Origin: Leisingera thetidis
GTDB taxonomy: Bacteria > Pseudomonadota > Alphaproteobacteria > Rhodobacterales > Rhodobacteraceae
Assembly (NCBI RefSeq): GCF_025857195.1
Contig: NZ_CP109787.1
Coordinates: forward strand, 685,501 to 749,500
Direction of reading: 5' to 3'
Length of the DNA stretch: 64,000 nt
The position numbers were made by a program, and so were the translations under genes. The notes below the pieces were generated by a model that saw only the letters and a list, made by a program, of their open reading frames with translations, was not told the origin of the DNA and did not search any database. This document shows positions 9,278-18,872 of the stretch, one piece after another (position 1 is the stretch's first letter; the number at the start of each line of letters is the position of its first letter).

Positions 9278-9743
9278 CGGAAACCTTTCTGATGTGGATA
9301 TCGGGCAGCTCGACAATGCGCCAGTATGTGTCGAACGTGGCCATCAGGTCGACAAACATGTCGCCGGCCTTGGACTTGAGAATGTAGCCGGCCACGTTGT
9401 TGGCATAGGCCGCGGAGATGTCCCGTTCGTCTTCCGATGTTGTCAGCACGATGAACAGGATCTTGCGCAGTACCGGATCGGCGCGGATTTCCCTCAGCAA
9501 TTCAATCCCGTTCTTGCGCGGCATGTTGATATCGCTCAGCACCACGAAATTGGGCGGCGGCATCTGCTGCATTTCGCCGCGAAGGAATGCCAGGGCCTCG
9601 ACGCCGTCGACAAACCGGACCACTGGATTGGCTATCTTGGCCCGCTGGAACGCCCGGCGCAGCGCTTTTGCGTCACCGTCGTCATCCTCGACAAGGATAA
9701 TGTTCAGCGCCGGACGGTTGGCTGTTCCAGAAAGATTGTTCAT
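9249..9743 (-). CDS. Single-domain response regulator (Rcp1-like)
   Basis: A 164-residue stand-alone receiver. The acidic pair is in ILVEDDDGDAK, the phospho-acceptor Asp in VVLSDINMPRKNG, and the conserved Lys in YILKSKAG. The FIVLTTSEDERDI segment and the overall form resemble the Rcp1 type of receivers that partner with phytochrome-like or PAS kinases. Its start overlaps the stop of the upstream kinase by 4 bases (ATGA), so the two are translationally coupled and very likely work together. Confidence 0.92.
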   Translation of the reverse strand: MNNLSGTANRPALNIILVEDDDGDAKALRRAFQRAKIANPVVRFVDGVEALAFLRGEMQQMPPPNFVVLSDINMPRKNGIELLREIRADPVLRKILFIVLTTSEDERDISAAYANNVAGYILKSKAGDMFVDLMATFDTYWRIVELPDIHIRKVSDDSSQHPDH

Positions 9744-12001
9744 GCTGCCAATTCCTTTTTCAGAGGGGCACGGGGCCAGGTGAACCGGAAGCAGGTTCCG
9801 CAGGAGCCATCGGAGTGAACTGAGATTTCACCGCCGATCACTTCGATGTGCTTTCTCACAATGGCCAGCCCCATGCCGCTGCCTTCGGTGTGATCTTTCG
9901 GCTTAAGCGTTTGGAAAATATCAAATATCCTTGAGTGGAATTGTTCGGCAATTCCCGGCCCGTCATCACAGACCGCAAAGCGGTAGCTGGCCTCATGTTC
10001 GGACACATCCACCCAGATGTTGCCTTCGCTTTTGTCGTGGTGCTTGATGCCGTTTGCTATCAGGTTCAGCAGCACCGTCTGCAAGGGAAGCTTCCGGAAA
10101 TTGAGGTCCTTGAAACGGCTGGAAAAATGCACCTGCATGCCGTTCGGGATTTCCAGCAGTGCAAGGATTTCATCCTGAATTTCCGCCCCGGTCCCAGTGG
10201 CCTCCGAGGTGCTTACGCGGCCGATGCGCGAATGGCGCAGGAGGTCATCCAGCAGCTTTTCCATCCGCATTGCCCGGTTCCGCAGCAGTTCGAGGCTTTC
10301 GCGGGTGTCTTGCGTCAACGTGTCTTCCAGATCTTCCTGGAGCCAATTCGAGGCGTTCTGAATGACCCGCAGGGGCGCCTTCAGGTCATGAGAGACAATA
10401 TAGGCAAACTGGTCCAGCTCGCTGTTGGAACGCCGGAGCGCCTCGATCAGGGCCTGCCGCTGTTCTTCGGCCTGTTTGCGCAGCGAAACATCCTTGAGAA
10501 CGCCGATGAAATGGCGCTCGCCCAGATAGTGTGCCTGGCTGACCGAAATGTCGAGGGGCACCAGCGAACCGTCTTTGCGCACGCCCCAGATTTCACGGGT
10601 TTCGGACATGGTTTTCGAACGGCCGCCGAGATCTGCGTTCCGGATATATGACATGTGCGCGCAGGCATCCTTGTCCCGCATCAGCTGCACCAGCGGCTTG
10701 CCCAGCAGCTCTTCGGCGGAATAGCCGAAGATTTCCTGGACAGCCGGGTTGGCCTCTTCAATCAGGCCGCTTTCATCAACCGCCATGACCCCTTCGGCGG
10801 CGTTTTCCAGTATCGCATCCAAGCGGTTTCTCTGCCGCTGCAGCTGGGTGATGACAATGGCGAAACTCGCGGCCAGGTCCTGGATCTCCCCTGTGCCGGC
10901 GTAGCTGTTTTCCAAGGGCTGCATGGAATTGGCCTTGGTACGGACTTCCGCGAGCAGATGCTCCAGAGGCCGCAGCAGGCGGGCGGTCGCGAAATAGCCG
11001 ACCAGGGTCGCGAATGGGATCAGCACACCCGCACCAAGAACCTTGAGCTTCAGTTCCTGAACCGCAGGAGACAAAAGGCCGTCCAGGTCCACCAGTGTAA
11101 CCATTCTGATCCGTAAGGGCAGGCTGTCCGGAAGTCCCCGCACTGGATAGATGAAGAAGGCGTCGCCTGCGTCACCGAAACGTTGGAGGACACCTTCCGG
11201 AGCCGCCATGACGTCCTGCGGAAGGAGGGTCGTCCGTTCAGGTTCGCTATGGAACAGGAATGCCGGTTCCGCGGCGGAGCCGTCCGGGTCGGCCTGTTGG
11301 TTTGTAACCAGGTAGACCGTGTAGTGTGACGCAATGTCGGGGCGTGCATGTGTCAGCAACACTTCCGCGGATGTATTGACGACAACTGCGCCAAACACTG
11401 CGCCGTCGGCATCCAGTACCGGGTGAACAATGCGGATCGTGGGAGGACCCGAAACCTGGCCGTGCTCTCTGTTCCGGGTCAATCGGGAATAATAGAACCC
11501 TTTGCTCCCCGCTCTTTCGGCTATGTTCTTCAGATACGGCTCCCCGTCCTTGGACTGCAGCGCATGCGGGGGAACTATTTCCGCAGTGCCATCGCGTGCA
11601 TTTACCCGTACGAACTCCTGCCAGTTCCCGTCATTGAGCAGCAAGCGCAACTGAGTGTAGCCGGTGCGGTTGGTGATCAGGCTGGCAAAAACCTTTTCAA
11701 GCTGCTCGCGCGACTGTTCCAGTGACAAGCCGCTGAGCGGATCCACCTGACTGCCACTGTTATAGCTGCGTATAATTGCGGCAATCGCCGGGAAAGAGCT
11801 GAAGGCGTTCAAGTCCTTTTCAAGGCCGGCAAACACCTCGCGTGCGTAATGCGAATAGATTTCATCATTGCTCAGTATCTGCCCGGTTACCAGTTTCTGG
11901 ACCCGCTGCTTGGCATTCAAGTAGTCGACGGTGAAAAACAGCGTCAGAAAGAACCCCATGACGCAGAAGACAGTCAATGCAACTTTGGTCTTCAGTTTCA
12001 T
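9740..12001 (-). CDS. Membrane sensor histidine kinase with extracytoplasmic sensor, PAS and kinase domains
   Basis: A 753-residue sensor kinase. It has a membrane helix at about residues 7-25, a large periplasmic region to about 315 that looks like a double-Cache sensor (with an MVTLVDLDGLLSP ending), a second helix near 320-340, a HAMP-like linker, a PAS domain (about 395-515, ILENAAEGVMAVDESGLIEEANPA), then HisKA with AYIVSHDLKAPLRVI and a HATPase with NLIANGIKHHD, DDGPGIA and GSGMGLAIVRKH. The C-terminal kinase is of the bacteriophytochrome-like class, but there is no chromophore domain. The ligand is unknown. Its stop overlaps the Rcp1-like gene. Confidence 0.92.
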   Translation of the reverse strand: MKLKTKVALTVFCVMGFFLTLFFTVDYLNAKQRVQKLVTGQILSNDEIYSHYAREVFAGLEKDLNAFSSFPAIAAIIRSYNSGSQVDPLSGLSLEQSREQLEKVFASLITNRTGYTQLRLLLNDGNWQEFVRVNARDGTAEIVPPHALQSKDGEPYLKNIAERAGSKGFYYSRLTRNREHGQVSGPPTIRIVHPVLDADGAVFGAVVVNTSAEVLLTHARPDIASHYTVYLVTNQQADPDGSAAEPAFLFHSEPERTTLLPQDVMAAPEGVLQRFGDAGDAFFIYPVRGLPDSLPLRIRMVTLVDLDGLLSPAVQELKLKVLGAGVLIPFATLVGYFATARLLRPLEHLLAEVRTKANSMQPLENSYAGTGEIQDLAASFAIVITQLQRQRNRLDAILENAAEGVMAVDESGLIEEANPAVQEIFGYSAEELLGKPLVQLMRDKDACAHMSYIRNADLGGRSKTMSETREIWGVRKDGSLVPLDISVSQAHYLGERHFIGVLKDVSLRKQAEEQRQALIEALRRSNSELDQFAYIVSHDLKAPLRVIQNASNWLQEDLEDTLTQDTRESLELLRNRAMRMEKLLDDLLRHSRIGRVSTSEATGTGAEIQDEILALLEIPNGMQVHFSSRFKDLNFRKLPLQTVLLNLIANGIKHHDKSEGNIWVDVSEHEASYRFAVCDDGPGIAEQFHSRIFDIFQTLKPKDHTEGSGMGLAIVRKHIEVIGGEISVHSDGSCGTCFRFTWPRAPLKKELAA

Positions 12002-12094
12002 CCGTGCTCCGAAAAGTTTGTGTCCCGTCTGCCCGGATACGGGCCAAGGCAGCGGCCCGGCGAAGGCATGACGCCGGCCCGTCGAAGCAAACAG

Positions 12095-12826
12095 CTACTG
12101 GAGCAGACTGGGCGTATTTTTTCCAGTGACCTGCCGGGTTTCGTCAATCACGCTTTCGAGGTCGTCCATGAACACAACCAGATCCTTGCAGCTGCGCTCA
12201 AGCATCGAGACGTCCGACAGCGTGGCTGGCGGTACGCTGCCATCCTGCCTGGCCTGCGACTTGATCACCCGGACCCCGGCAAGCGTGCGGCTCAGCAGCA
12301 GCCGCAGGTCAGGGCCGCAGCCAACGATGAAACGCCGGAAGATCCGTTTCAGCTCCTGTTCCGAGGCCCGGGCGCTGGACAGCTGGCCGTACAGCGCTCG
12401 CCGTTCGATTGCTGAAGCGATGGATTTGATCAGGGAATCCGTCGTCAGCTCGTCCTTGACAATGTAGTCGGCACAGCCCCGGCGCATGGCCTCAACAGCG
12501 ATCTGGTAACTGGTCGCGCTCGTCAGCATGATGGGAACGGCCTGAACCTGTTCTTCATGAGTCACGAGCAGTTTCAGGGCGTCCAGTCCTGTGTCCATGC
12601 CCAGGTTGTGATCCAGAAACACAAGATCAAAGTGTTCCTTGTCCAGCTGCTGGCGCATTTCATCCAGGTTGGCAGCTTCGAAAAATTCGGCCCTCATCCC
12701 GGCTTTGCTGCACAGCTTGTTCAAGCGCAGCCTGTCGATCTCATCATCGTCGACCGACAGGATGTTGAGCATGACTGGCTGTAGAACCGGCGGGGCAGCC
12801 ATATCTGAAAACGCGGCATTTCTCAT
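12095..12826 (-). CDS. Response regulator with C-terminal helical domain
   Basis: A 243-residue protein. Residues about 20-140 are a receiver with ILSVDDDEIDR and phospho-Asp in LVFLDHNLGMDTG, and the Lys of YIVKDELT. The C-terminal ~100 residues (from ERRALYGQLSSARASEQ) are helical and are not a recognised DNA-binding output. It is the first gene of the phosphorelay operon, 93 bases upstream of the sensor kinase. An internal start at MLNILSVDDD is possible. With three receivers and two kinases, the operon looks like a multistep relay without its own transcription factor. Confidence 0.88.
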   Translation of the reverse strand: MRNAAFSDMAAPPVLQPVMLNILSVDDDEIDRLRLNKLCSKAGMRAEFFEAANLDEMRQQLDKEHFDLVFLDHNLGMDTGLDALKLLVTHEEQVQAVPIMLTSATSYQIAVEAMRRGCADYIVKDELTTDSLIKSIASAIERRALYGQLSSARASEQELKRIFRRFIVGCGPDLRLLLSRTLAGVRVIKSQARQDGSVPPATLSDVSMLERSCKDLVVFMDDLESVIDETRQVTGKNTPSLLQ

Positions 12827-13936
12827 TCTGTTCCCCTTTACTAACTACACTGCACAACACGGCGAAGATCCGGGCATTCACCCATAAGGATACTTTAACA
12901 CCAAACCACTCTCTCTTGGGTTATTATCTTGAGGGATTTGATTAAAGAAAACTGAGCTTCCGCAAGGGGTTCCTTGATTTTACGTTAAAGATGCGTAGGC
13001 GGCCTGCTATTTTCGATGACTTTGCGATTTTGGGAGGGGGCTGAGGATCGCACATGGCAGGGAGGGAAATTCAAAGGCCGCTTCGGGTTGAGCTCCAGTC
13101 TGCTGGACGGTCCTGTACAGGAAGGAAGGCGGCAGGGCAGCGCCCGTCACAGCCGGAAGCCAGTGCATGGCGCAACATGGCAGAAGCATTGCCTTGGTGA
13201 TTCCTGCTGCTGAAGCTGCCTGTCATGCGGGCAGCGGGCCGGGAGAACATCAGCCGCAGTGCGGACCTCCAGCGGCGGCTGATGGCCGTTAAGGATTGCA
13301 CGCCTGACCCCGCCTGCGGAAAAACGCTGCGGTCGCGCAAAGAGGCTGTGGCGATTGGGGAAGCTGGATAGCATACCTTCTCTCGGGCTCTGTACACCCG
13401 CAGCCTTGCTGAAAAAGTAGTTGCTTGGCTTCATTCTGCAGATTCGGCTGCAGGCGGATTGCTGAGGCCATCAGATTCACGGCCCAAGCATTCGGCAGGG
13501 ATGTTCCGCAACCGTCTGCCGCAGCCGTCCCGACAGATGCCGCGGAAGTTGCAGGGTACAGCATGCCGCGGCCGCCGGCTGGCAGGTTTAGATTGCCTCA
13601 GTACGCGTATGTTGCTTGTCCGGGGCTGGAAAAGACGGTTTTCCGCTTGAGCACGCCGCCTAACGACCACAAGCAGATCACCGCTGGCTTGGCAGTTCTC
13701 CTGTCGGATCAGGCACAGGGAAACAAGTTTCTTTTCAAGCCACGAAACGCCGTCAGGCGGCAACTCCGCTCCTCAGCCTGGGGCGAACCGAGCTGAGGAA
13801 TTTTTGCGTACTGGCGCCGGTGGCGCGGACGGAACGGGTCTTGTCTCGCGTCAGTAACCCTTAGACCATAGGCGGCTTGGCAACACCCAGGCGAAAGAAA
13901 AAAGCGACCCTCGGCAGAGAGTTGCTTCAGCAGGCT
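12827..13936. other. 1.1-kb gap without a recognisable gene
   Basis: The left ~190 bases are A+T-richer and fit a promoter for the response regulator. From about 13,010 to 13,870 there are only short, mutually overlapping open frames with biased composition and no family resemblance. I see no RNA gene or obvious terminator. A degraded gene remains possible. Confidence 0.5.
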
Positions 13937-16348
13937 TCAGAAATCCTCCCACCTGACCAGATCATCCGTGCCTGTGGCAGCGGACTGGCCAGGCTCGTCT
14001 GCCGGTGCGCTGGATTTGCCGCCGCGGATCTCTTCCAGCGGCGCGGGCGAGGCAATGCTGTCCTGTGCCGGTGTTCGGGGCGCGGCCGCGCCTGGCGCAG
14101 GAGCAGGGTGGGCTTTGATTGTGAAATGCGCCACCAAGTCAGCAAGTTTGTTCGCATCGGTGTTCAGCATGTGGCCGGCTGCGGTGGCCTGTTCCACCAT
14201 GGCCGCATTCTGCTGGGTCACCTGATCCAGCTGGGTGACACCGGTGTTGATCTCGCCGAGGCCGGTCGACTGCTCGGCAGCGCCTTCGGCAATCCCCGAA
14301 ACCAGCTGCGAGATATGAGTGACCCGCTCGACAATGCTTTGCAGCGCCTGGCCGGCCTTGCCGACCAGATCGACACCGCGCTCCACCTGTTTTGTGCTGT
14401 CGCTGATCAGGGTCTTGATCTCCATTGCCGCATCCGACGAGCGCTGCGCCAGGGCACGCACCTCGGAGGCGACCACCGCAAATCCCTTGCCGGCCTCGCC
14501 TGCCCGCGCCGCCTCGACACCCGCGTTCAGGGCCAGAAGGTTGGTCTGGAAGGCGATGTCGTCGATCACCGAGATGATCTGGCTGATGTGGGTCGAGCTC
14601 TGCTCGATCTCGGTCATTGCGGACACGGCATGCTGCACCACCGAGTCGCTGGCCTCGGCCTCGGCCCGCGCTTCAGCCATGGTGGCTTCGACGCTGCGGG
14701 CGCCTTCGGCTGCAGCGGTGACCGAGGCGGTCAGTTCGTCCAGCGCAGCGGCGGTTTCCTCCAGCGTGGCTGCCTGGCTTTCGGTGCGGTGCGACAGGTC
14801 GTCCGAAGCCTGGCTGATCTCGGCAGCGCCGTTGCGGATACTGCCGGAAGCTTCAACAACCTGCTGCACGGTTTCGTTCAGGGTTTCCAAGGTCAGGTTG
14901 TAATCATGGCGCAGCTGCTCGTGATCCTCCGGAAAGGCCTCGGTGATGGGTTGCGAAAAGTCTCCTGCCGACAGGCGCACCAGGCCGGCGCTGAGGCTTT
15001 CGACGATGATTTGCTGCTGCCGCTGCATTTCAGCGCGTTCTTCTTCAGCCGCGCGCGCTTGTTTCAGGTCGTCCTGCATCGACACCAGCGTCTTTCCGAT
15101 CTTGCCGATTTCGTCGAAGCGGCCGGCGGCTTCGACGACTGTGTCGAGGTTGCCGGAGGAGACAGCTTCCATGTGGGTGCAGAGCCTGTCGATCGGCCGG
15201 GTCACCGAGCGGGCGAACAGCCAGCCGAGCAAGGAGACCGCGGCGGCGCAGGAAAGCGAGATCAGCAGCATGACCCGGCGCTGCTGGATTGCGGGAGCCA
15301 GAATTTCTTCGCGGTCCAGTTCCGCGACGATTGCCCAATTGATGCCGTGGACCATGAAAGGCCCCGTGACAGCGGCAACCGTGCGGCCATCCGGCTTTTC
15401 GACGGAGGGGTGGAAGCTTACCGGAGGGCCGGCCTGCGACGTTCCGCCCGCGTCCTCCGGCGCGCCGCCAAAGAAGGCTGCTTCGATGTAGGGCACATGC
15501 GGCAATTCCTCCAGAACGCCGTGCCCGCCGTCCAGGCGCGACGGGGTGCGGGCCTTGAAGTCGCCGCCAATCAGGTAGACGTCCAGTGTCTCCAGCTCGC
15601 CGCCGAAATTGGTGGTGATTTCGGCGATTTCGTCAATCGCTACCTGCAGGGCGAATACGCCCGCAAACCGGCCGCTTTCGTCATGGATGCGGGTTGCTGC
15701 AAAAGCCGCCGGGGCATCTGCGCTGGGTTCATAGGCCGCGATGTCGGAGAAATAGACCCGGCCGGGTTCTCCGGATACGGCCTGCTGGAACACCTTGGCC
15801 AGATCCGTCCCGCGGTAGGGGCCCGAGACCATGCTGGTGGCGTAATCGCTTTCCTTGGCGACCGAAAACACCACGTCGCCTGCAGGGCTGATCAGGAAGA
15901 TGTCGTGAAATCCCATCCTCTCCATCATTCTTCGGAAGGAAGGGTGGTTGCGCTCAAAATGCACGTCATAGGGGGAAGCGGCGGAGGCGAACATTGACAG
16001 GTTTTGCACATCCGATTGCGCCTCGCCGCTTCTGGCGGGCCAGGTCACGGCCAGATCCTTCATCGCCTTGGCGGTGGAGGGGACCGATGCGATCGTTAGA
16101 ATGGCGGCGTTGATACCCTCCAGATAGGCGTTCAGCGCCAGTTCCCGGTCGCGCACCAGCGACTGCAGGAAGACTTCGCTGTCATGGAGTACCCCGCGCC
16201 GGAAACTGTTCGTGCTGACGGCAATCAGCACGAGGGTCAGCGCCAGAGTTGTGCTGACGATCAGCAATGGCAGTTTGTGGGCGATCTTCAATGATTTGAG
16301 CACTTTCAACCTAACCTCCAGGGGAGAGGCATCCCGCAGCGGTGCCAT
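13937..16348 (-). CDS. Methyl-accepting chemotaxis protein with CheR/CheB tether
   Basis: An 803-residue chemoreceptor: a membrane helix near residues 27-48, a ~270-residue periplasmic sensor of the double-Cache type, a second helix near 345-365, HAMP, and a long cytoplasmic coiled coil with the signalling tip [20 protein letters not shown] and [17 protein letters not shown]. The protein ends RWEDF, the (x)WxxF C-terminal pentapeptide that recruits CheR/CheB in high-abundance receptors such as Tsr. A GTG start 15 codons later ([10 protein letters not shown], preceded by GGAGG) is an alternative. Confidence 0.92.
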   Translation of the reverse strand: MAPLRDASPLEVRLKVLKSLKIAHKLPLLIVSTTLALTLVLIAVSTNSFRRGVLHDSEVFLQSLVRDRELALNAYLEGINAAILTIASVPSTAKAMKDLAVTWPARSGEAQSDVQNLSMFASAASPYDVHFERNHPSFRRMMERMGFHDIFLISPAGDVVFSVAKESDYATSMVSGPYRGTDLAKVFQQAVSGEPGRVYFSDIAAYEPSADAPAAFAATRIHDESGRFAGVFALQVAIDEIAEITTNFGGELETLDVYLIGGDFKARTPSRLDGGHGVLEELPHVPYIEAAFFGGAPEDAGGTSQAGPPVSFHPSVEKPDGRTVAAVTGPFMVHGINWAIVAELDREEILAPAIQQRRVMLLISLSCAAAVSLLGWLFARSVTRPIDRLCTHMEAVSSGNLDTVVEAAGRFDEIGKIGKTLVSMQDDLKQARAAEEERAEMQRQQQIIVESLSAGLVRLSAGDFSQPITEAFPEDHEQLRHDYNLTLETLNETVQQVVEASGSIRNGAAEISQASDDLSHRTESQAATLEETAAALDELTASVTAAAEGARSVEATMAEARAEAEASDSVVQHAVSAMTEIEQSSTHISQIISVIDDIAFQTNLLALNAGVEAARAGEAGKGFAVVASEVRALAQRSSDAAMEIKTLISDSTKQVERGVDLVGKAGQALQSIVERVTHISQLVSGIAEGAAEQSTGLGEINTGVTQLDQVTQQNAAMVEQATAAGHMLNTDANKLADLVAHFTIKAHPAPAPGAAAPRTPAQDSIASPAPLEEIRGGKSSAPADEPGQSAATGTDDLVRWEDF

Positions 16349-16914
16349 CTGGCGGATGCTGGTGACGCAAGTTCTGCAAATACAACGTCAGATAGATTTT
16401 TGATCGGTTAATCCCTGTACGGTTTAGCGATGGTTTTACGATTTTCCCGGCACCGTTCGCCCGCCGGTGTTATCCCGCGCGAAGCAGGCCGGACGCATGC
16501 ATGGGCCAATTATGCAGGTCTTGGACCGGAGGACGTTAAGACTTGCGGCTGAGCCTCGGGAAGCGGACCGCGGCCCTGCATCCCGGCCGGACAGGGCAAG
16601 GCGGCTGCAATTGTTAACGCATTCCTCATTGCGAATCGGCCCGTCGGCGCTGGGCAGGCCCCGGCAATCCGGCCTGCTGGGCGGAAATTTCCTCAGCATT
16701 ACGAGGGCTTTCTGAAAAACTGCCCGGACTGTTCGGGTTTTTCTGGTAATGCGAAGTATTTTTTTGCCATGGTTAAGCATCAATAACCGGGGGGTTAGGG
16801 AATTGTTAACGCTGCCACGTTCTGTCCATGATTCTGTCCTGGCCTGGCAAATTTGGGCCTCATTCCAGCCGCACGCCTGAATGACGATGCGACTGTGGGA
16901 AGCTGGAGTGGATT
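16349..16914. other. 566-bp divergent intergenic region
   Basis: It separates the chemoreceptor from the divergent protease gene. Short frames in it have no family resemblance. It presumably holds both promoters; no clear operator was found. Confidence 0.45.
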
Positions 16915-17628
16915 ATGAGACCTTTTATTGCTGCAATTGCGGCATGCCTGACATTGGGCATGCCCATTGGCGCGGCTGCGGATGACACGCGGTCAGGCGT
17001 CAATTCAATAGAAGGATGGGAGGCCGTCGGGCGGCTGAACATCTCCAACAGAAACATGTGCACCGGCGCGCTGGTGGCGCCGGATCTGGTGCTGACGGCA
17101 GCGCATTGCCTGTTTGACCCGCGGACAGGAGGACGGGTCGACCCTGCGTCGATCTGGTTCGAGGCGGGGCTGTCGGGGCGGCAGGCCGTGGCCTTGCGGC
17201 AGGTGGTGAAGGCGGTGATGCATCCGCAATACCGCTATCGTCCCGCAGGCGTGCATCAGGTCGGCAGCGATCTGGCGGTGCTGAAGCTGGACCGGCCGAT
17301 CAGCGGCAGTCAGATCCAGCCGCTGACAATGTCCAGCGGCGCGGCGCGGGGTGATATCCTGGGGGTCCTGTCTTATACCCGGAGGCACGCGACGCGGCCC
17401 AATCTGGAACGGTCCTGCAGTGTTCTGGCACGGCAGAGCCGGACCTTGGTGATGTCCTGCCTGGTGGACTTCGGCGCTTCGGGCTCGCCGGTGCTGGAGA
17501 TGCGCCCGGGCTTGCCGCCGCGGCTGGTTTCGGTGATTTCCGCCAAGGCTGCAATGGGCAGCCGCCGGGTGTCGATCGGAACAGCGCTGGATGCGTCGCT
17601 GCGGGACTTGCTGCGGCGGGCGGGCTGA
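16915..17628 (+). CDS. Exported trypsin-like serine protease
   Basis: A 237-residue S1-family protease. A Sec signal peptide covers about residues 1-23 (MRPFIAAIAACLTLGMPIGA, probable cleavage after AAA). The catalytic triad is readable: His in LTAAHCLF, Asp in GSDLAVLKLD, and Ser in DFGASGSPVL. The serine context is ASGSP rather than the textbook GDSGGP, which is common in bacterial V8/trypsin-like periplasmic proteases. It lies next to, but is convergent with, the type I secretion operon, so a link to adhesin processing is only a positional guess. Confidence 0.88.
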   Translation: MRPFIAAIAACLTLGMPIGAAADDTRSGVNSIEGWEAVGRLNISNRNMCTGALVAPDLVLTAAHCLFDPRTGGRVDPASIWFEAGLSGRQAVALRQVVKAVMHPQYRYRPAGVHQVGSDLAVLKLDRPISGSQIQPLTMSSGAARGDILGVLSYTRRHATRPNLERSCSVLARQSRTLVMSCLVDFGASGSPVLEMRPGLPPRLVSVISAKAAMGSRRVSIGTALDASLRDLLRRAG

Positions 17629-17693
17629 GCCCCTGTTCCCGTCGGCCCGGGCAACATTCCGCCGGCCGCCGAACAGGGGCAGCGGTTTCTGGT

Positions 17694-18872
17694 TCAAGGC
17701 TCGCGCAGGGCTTCGCGGGATTTGTAGAGCGGCTTCAGCAGATACTGCAGCACGGTCTTGGCGCCGGTCTGCAGCTCTGCCGTGGCCCGCATCCCCGGGC
17801 GGATCTGGATCGATTGCTGGCGTTCGGTAAAGCTGGATTTATCCACCCGCACCGTCACCCGGTAATACGGTTCAGCCCGCGGGCTGCGCTCGTCCTCGAA
17901 GGTGTCGGCGGAGACGAAGTCCACCTTGCCGCGCAGCGCGCCGTAGATGGTGTAATCATAGGCCGACAGCTTGATGGTGGCGGCCTGGCCGGGCTGCACG
18001 CTGGCGATGTCCTCGGGCTTCACCCGCGCCTCGACGAACAGCTCCTCGCCCAGGGGGATGATCTCGAGGATCTCCTCGCCGGGGCGGACCACGCCGCCGA
18101 TGGTGGTGACGGCCAGGCTGTTGACGATGCCGGCCATGGGGGAGGTTATGATGGTGCGGTTCAGCTGGTCCACCGCTAGCCTCTGCTCCTGGCGCAGTGT
18201 GGTGAGTTCACGCAGGGTGCGCGCGTATTCCTCGGCCTGTTCCAGCTCCGCCAGGGTGCCGATCTCATTGTATTTGGCGCGGGCATCTGTGGCCGCATTG
18301 CGTGCCTTGTTCACTTCGATCAGCGCCACGATCTTCTGCTTGTGCAGCTGCTCCATATTGGCCAGCTCCGCATTCAGCTGGTCCCGGATCTGCCGGGCGC
18401 TGTCGCGCCGGCTGGTGAAATCGGTCTGCCGCGCGGCCAGCAGCCCCCGTTCAGATGCCAGGATGCCAGGCGACCGCAGCGCCAGCATCTCCGGCACAGC
18501 AAATTCAAAGGCGCCCTTCATCTGCGCCTCCAGCCGGTAGCGCTTGATCTCCAGCGCGTCGATCTGGTTCTGCAGCTCGTCGGCGGCGGTGCGAAATTTG
18601 GTGTCCTGCAGCTTGGCCAGCATCTGACCGGCAGTGACGATGTCGCCCTGGCGCACATGCAGCTCGGCCAGGATGCCGCCTTCGAGGTTCTGCACGATCT
18701 GCGCACGGGACGAGGAGACAATCTGGCCCTCGCTGCGGACGATTTCATCGATCGAGGCAAAGGCGGCCCAGATCAGGAAGGCGAGCAGGGCGGCAAGCAC
18801 CAGGTAGATGATGCGGCTGGCGCTGCGAGGGGTTTCGGCGTTTCCGTAGGGGTCATGCAGGGCCATGGTCAT
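17694..18872 (-). CDS. Type I secretion membrane-fusion protein (HlyD family)
   Basis: A 392-residue periplasmic adaptor linking the inner-membrane ABC exporter to TolC. The start MTMALHDPYGN overlaps the ABC-gene stop by 4 bases (ATGA), which decides against the longer frame. It has an N-terminal membrane helix (IIYLVLAALLAFLIWAAFA), a lipoyl half-motif (VQNLEGGILAELHVRQGDIVTAGQ), a long coiled-coil hairpin at about 90-240, and the C-terminal beta-barrel with the family signature ending in GMRATAELQTGAKTVLQYLLKPL. It is the last gene of the four-gene secretion operon. Confidence 0.95.
   Translation of the reverse strand: MTMALHDPYGNAETPRSASRIIYLVLAALLAFLIWAAFASIDEIVRSEGQIVSSSRAQIVQNLEGGILAELHVRQGDIVTAGQMLAKLQDTKFRTAADELQNQIDALEIKRYRLEAQMKGAFEFAVPEMLALRSPGILASERGLLAARQTDFTSRRDSARQIRDQLNAELANMEQLHKQKIVALIEVNKARNAATDARAKYNEIGTLAELEQAEEYARTLRELTTLRQEQRLAVDQLNRTIITSPMAGIVNSLAVTTIGGVVRPGEEILEIIPLGEELFVEARVKPEDIASVQPGQAATIKLSAYDYTIYGALRGKVDFVSADTFEDERSPRAEPYYRVTVRVDKSSFTERQQSIQIRPGMRATAELQTGAKTVLQYLLKPLYKSREALREP

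Noticed and set aside
13425..13796. Open frames of 110-123 codons on both strands
   Set aside because: They overlap each other on opposite strands, have no ribosome site, and their composition is not protein-like.
13877..15997. Plus-strand frame of 706 codons
   Set aside because: It is antisense to the chemoreceptor, with low-complexity composition and no family resemblance.
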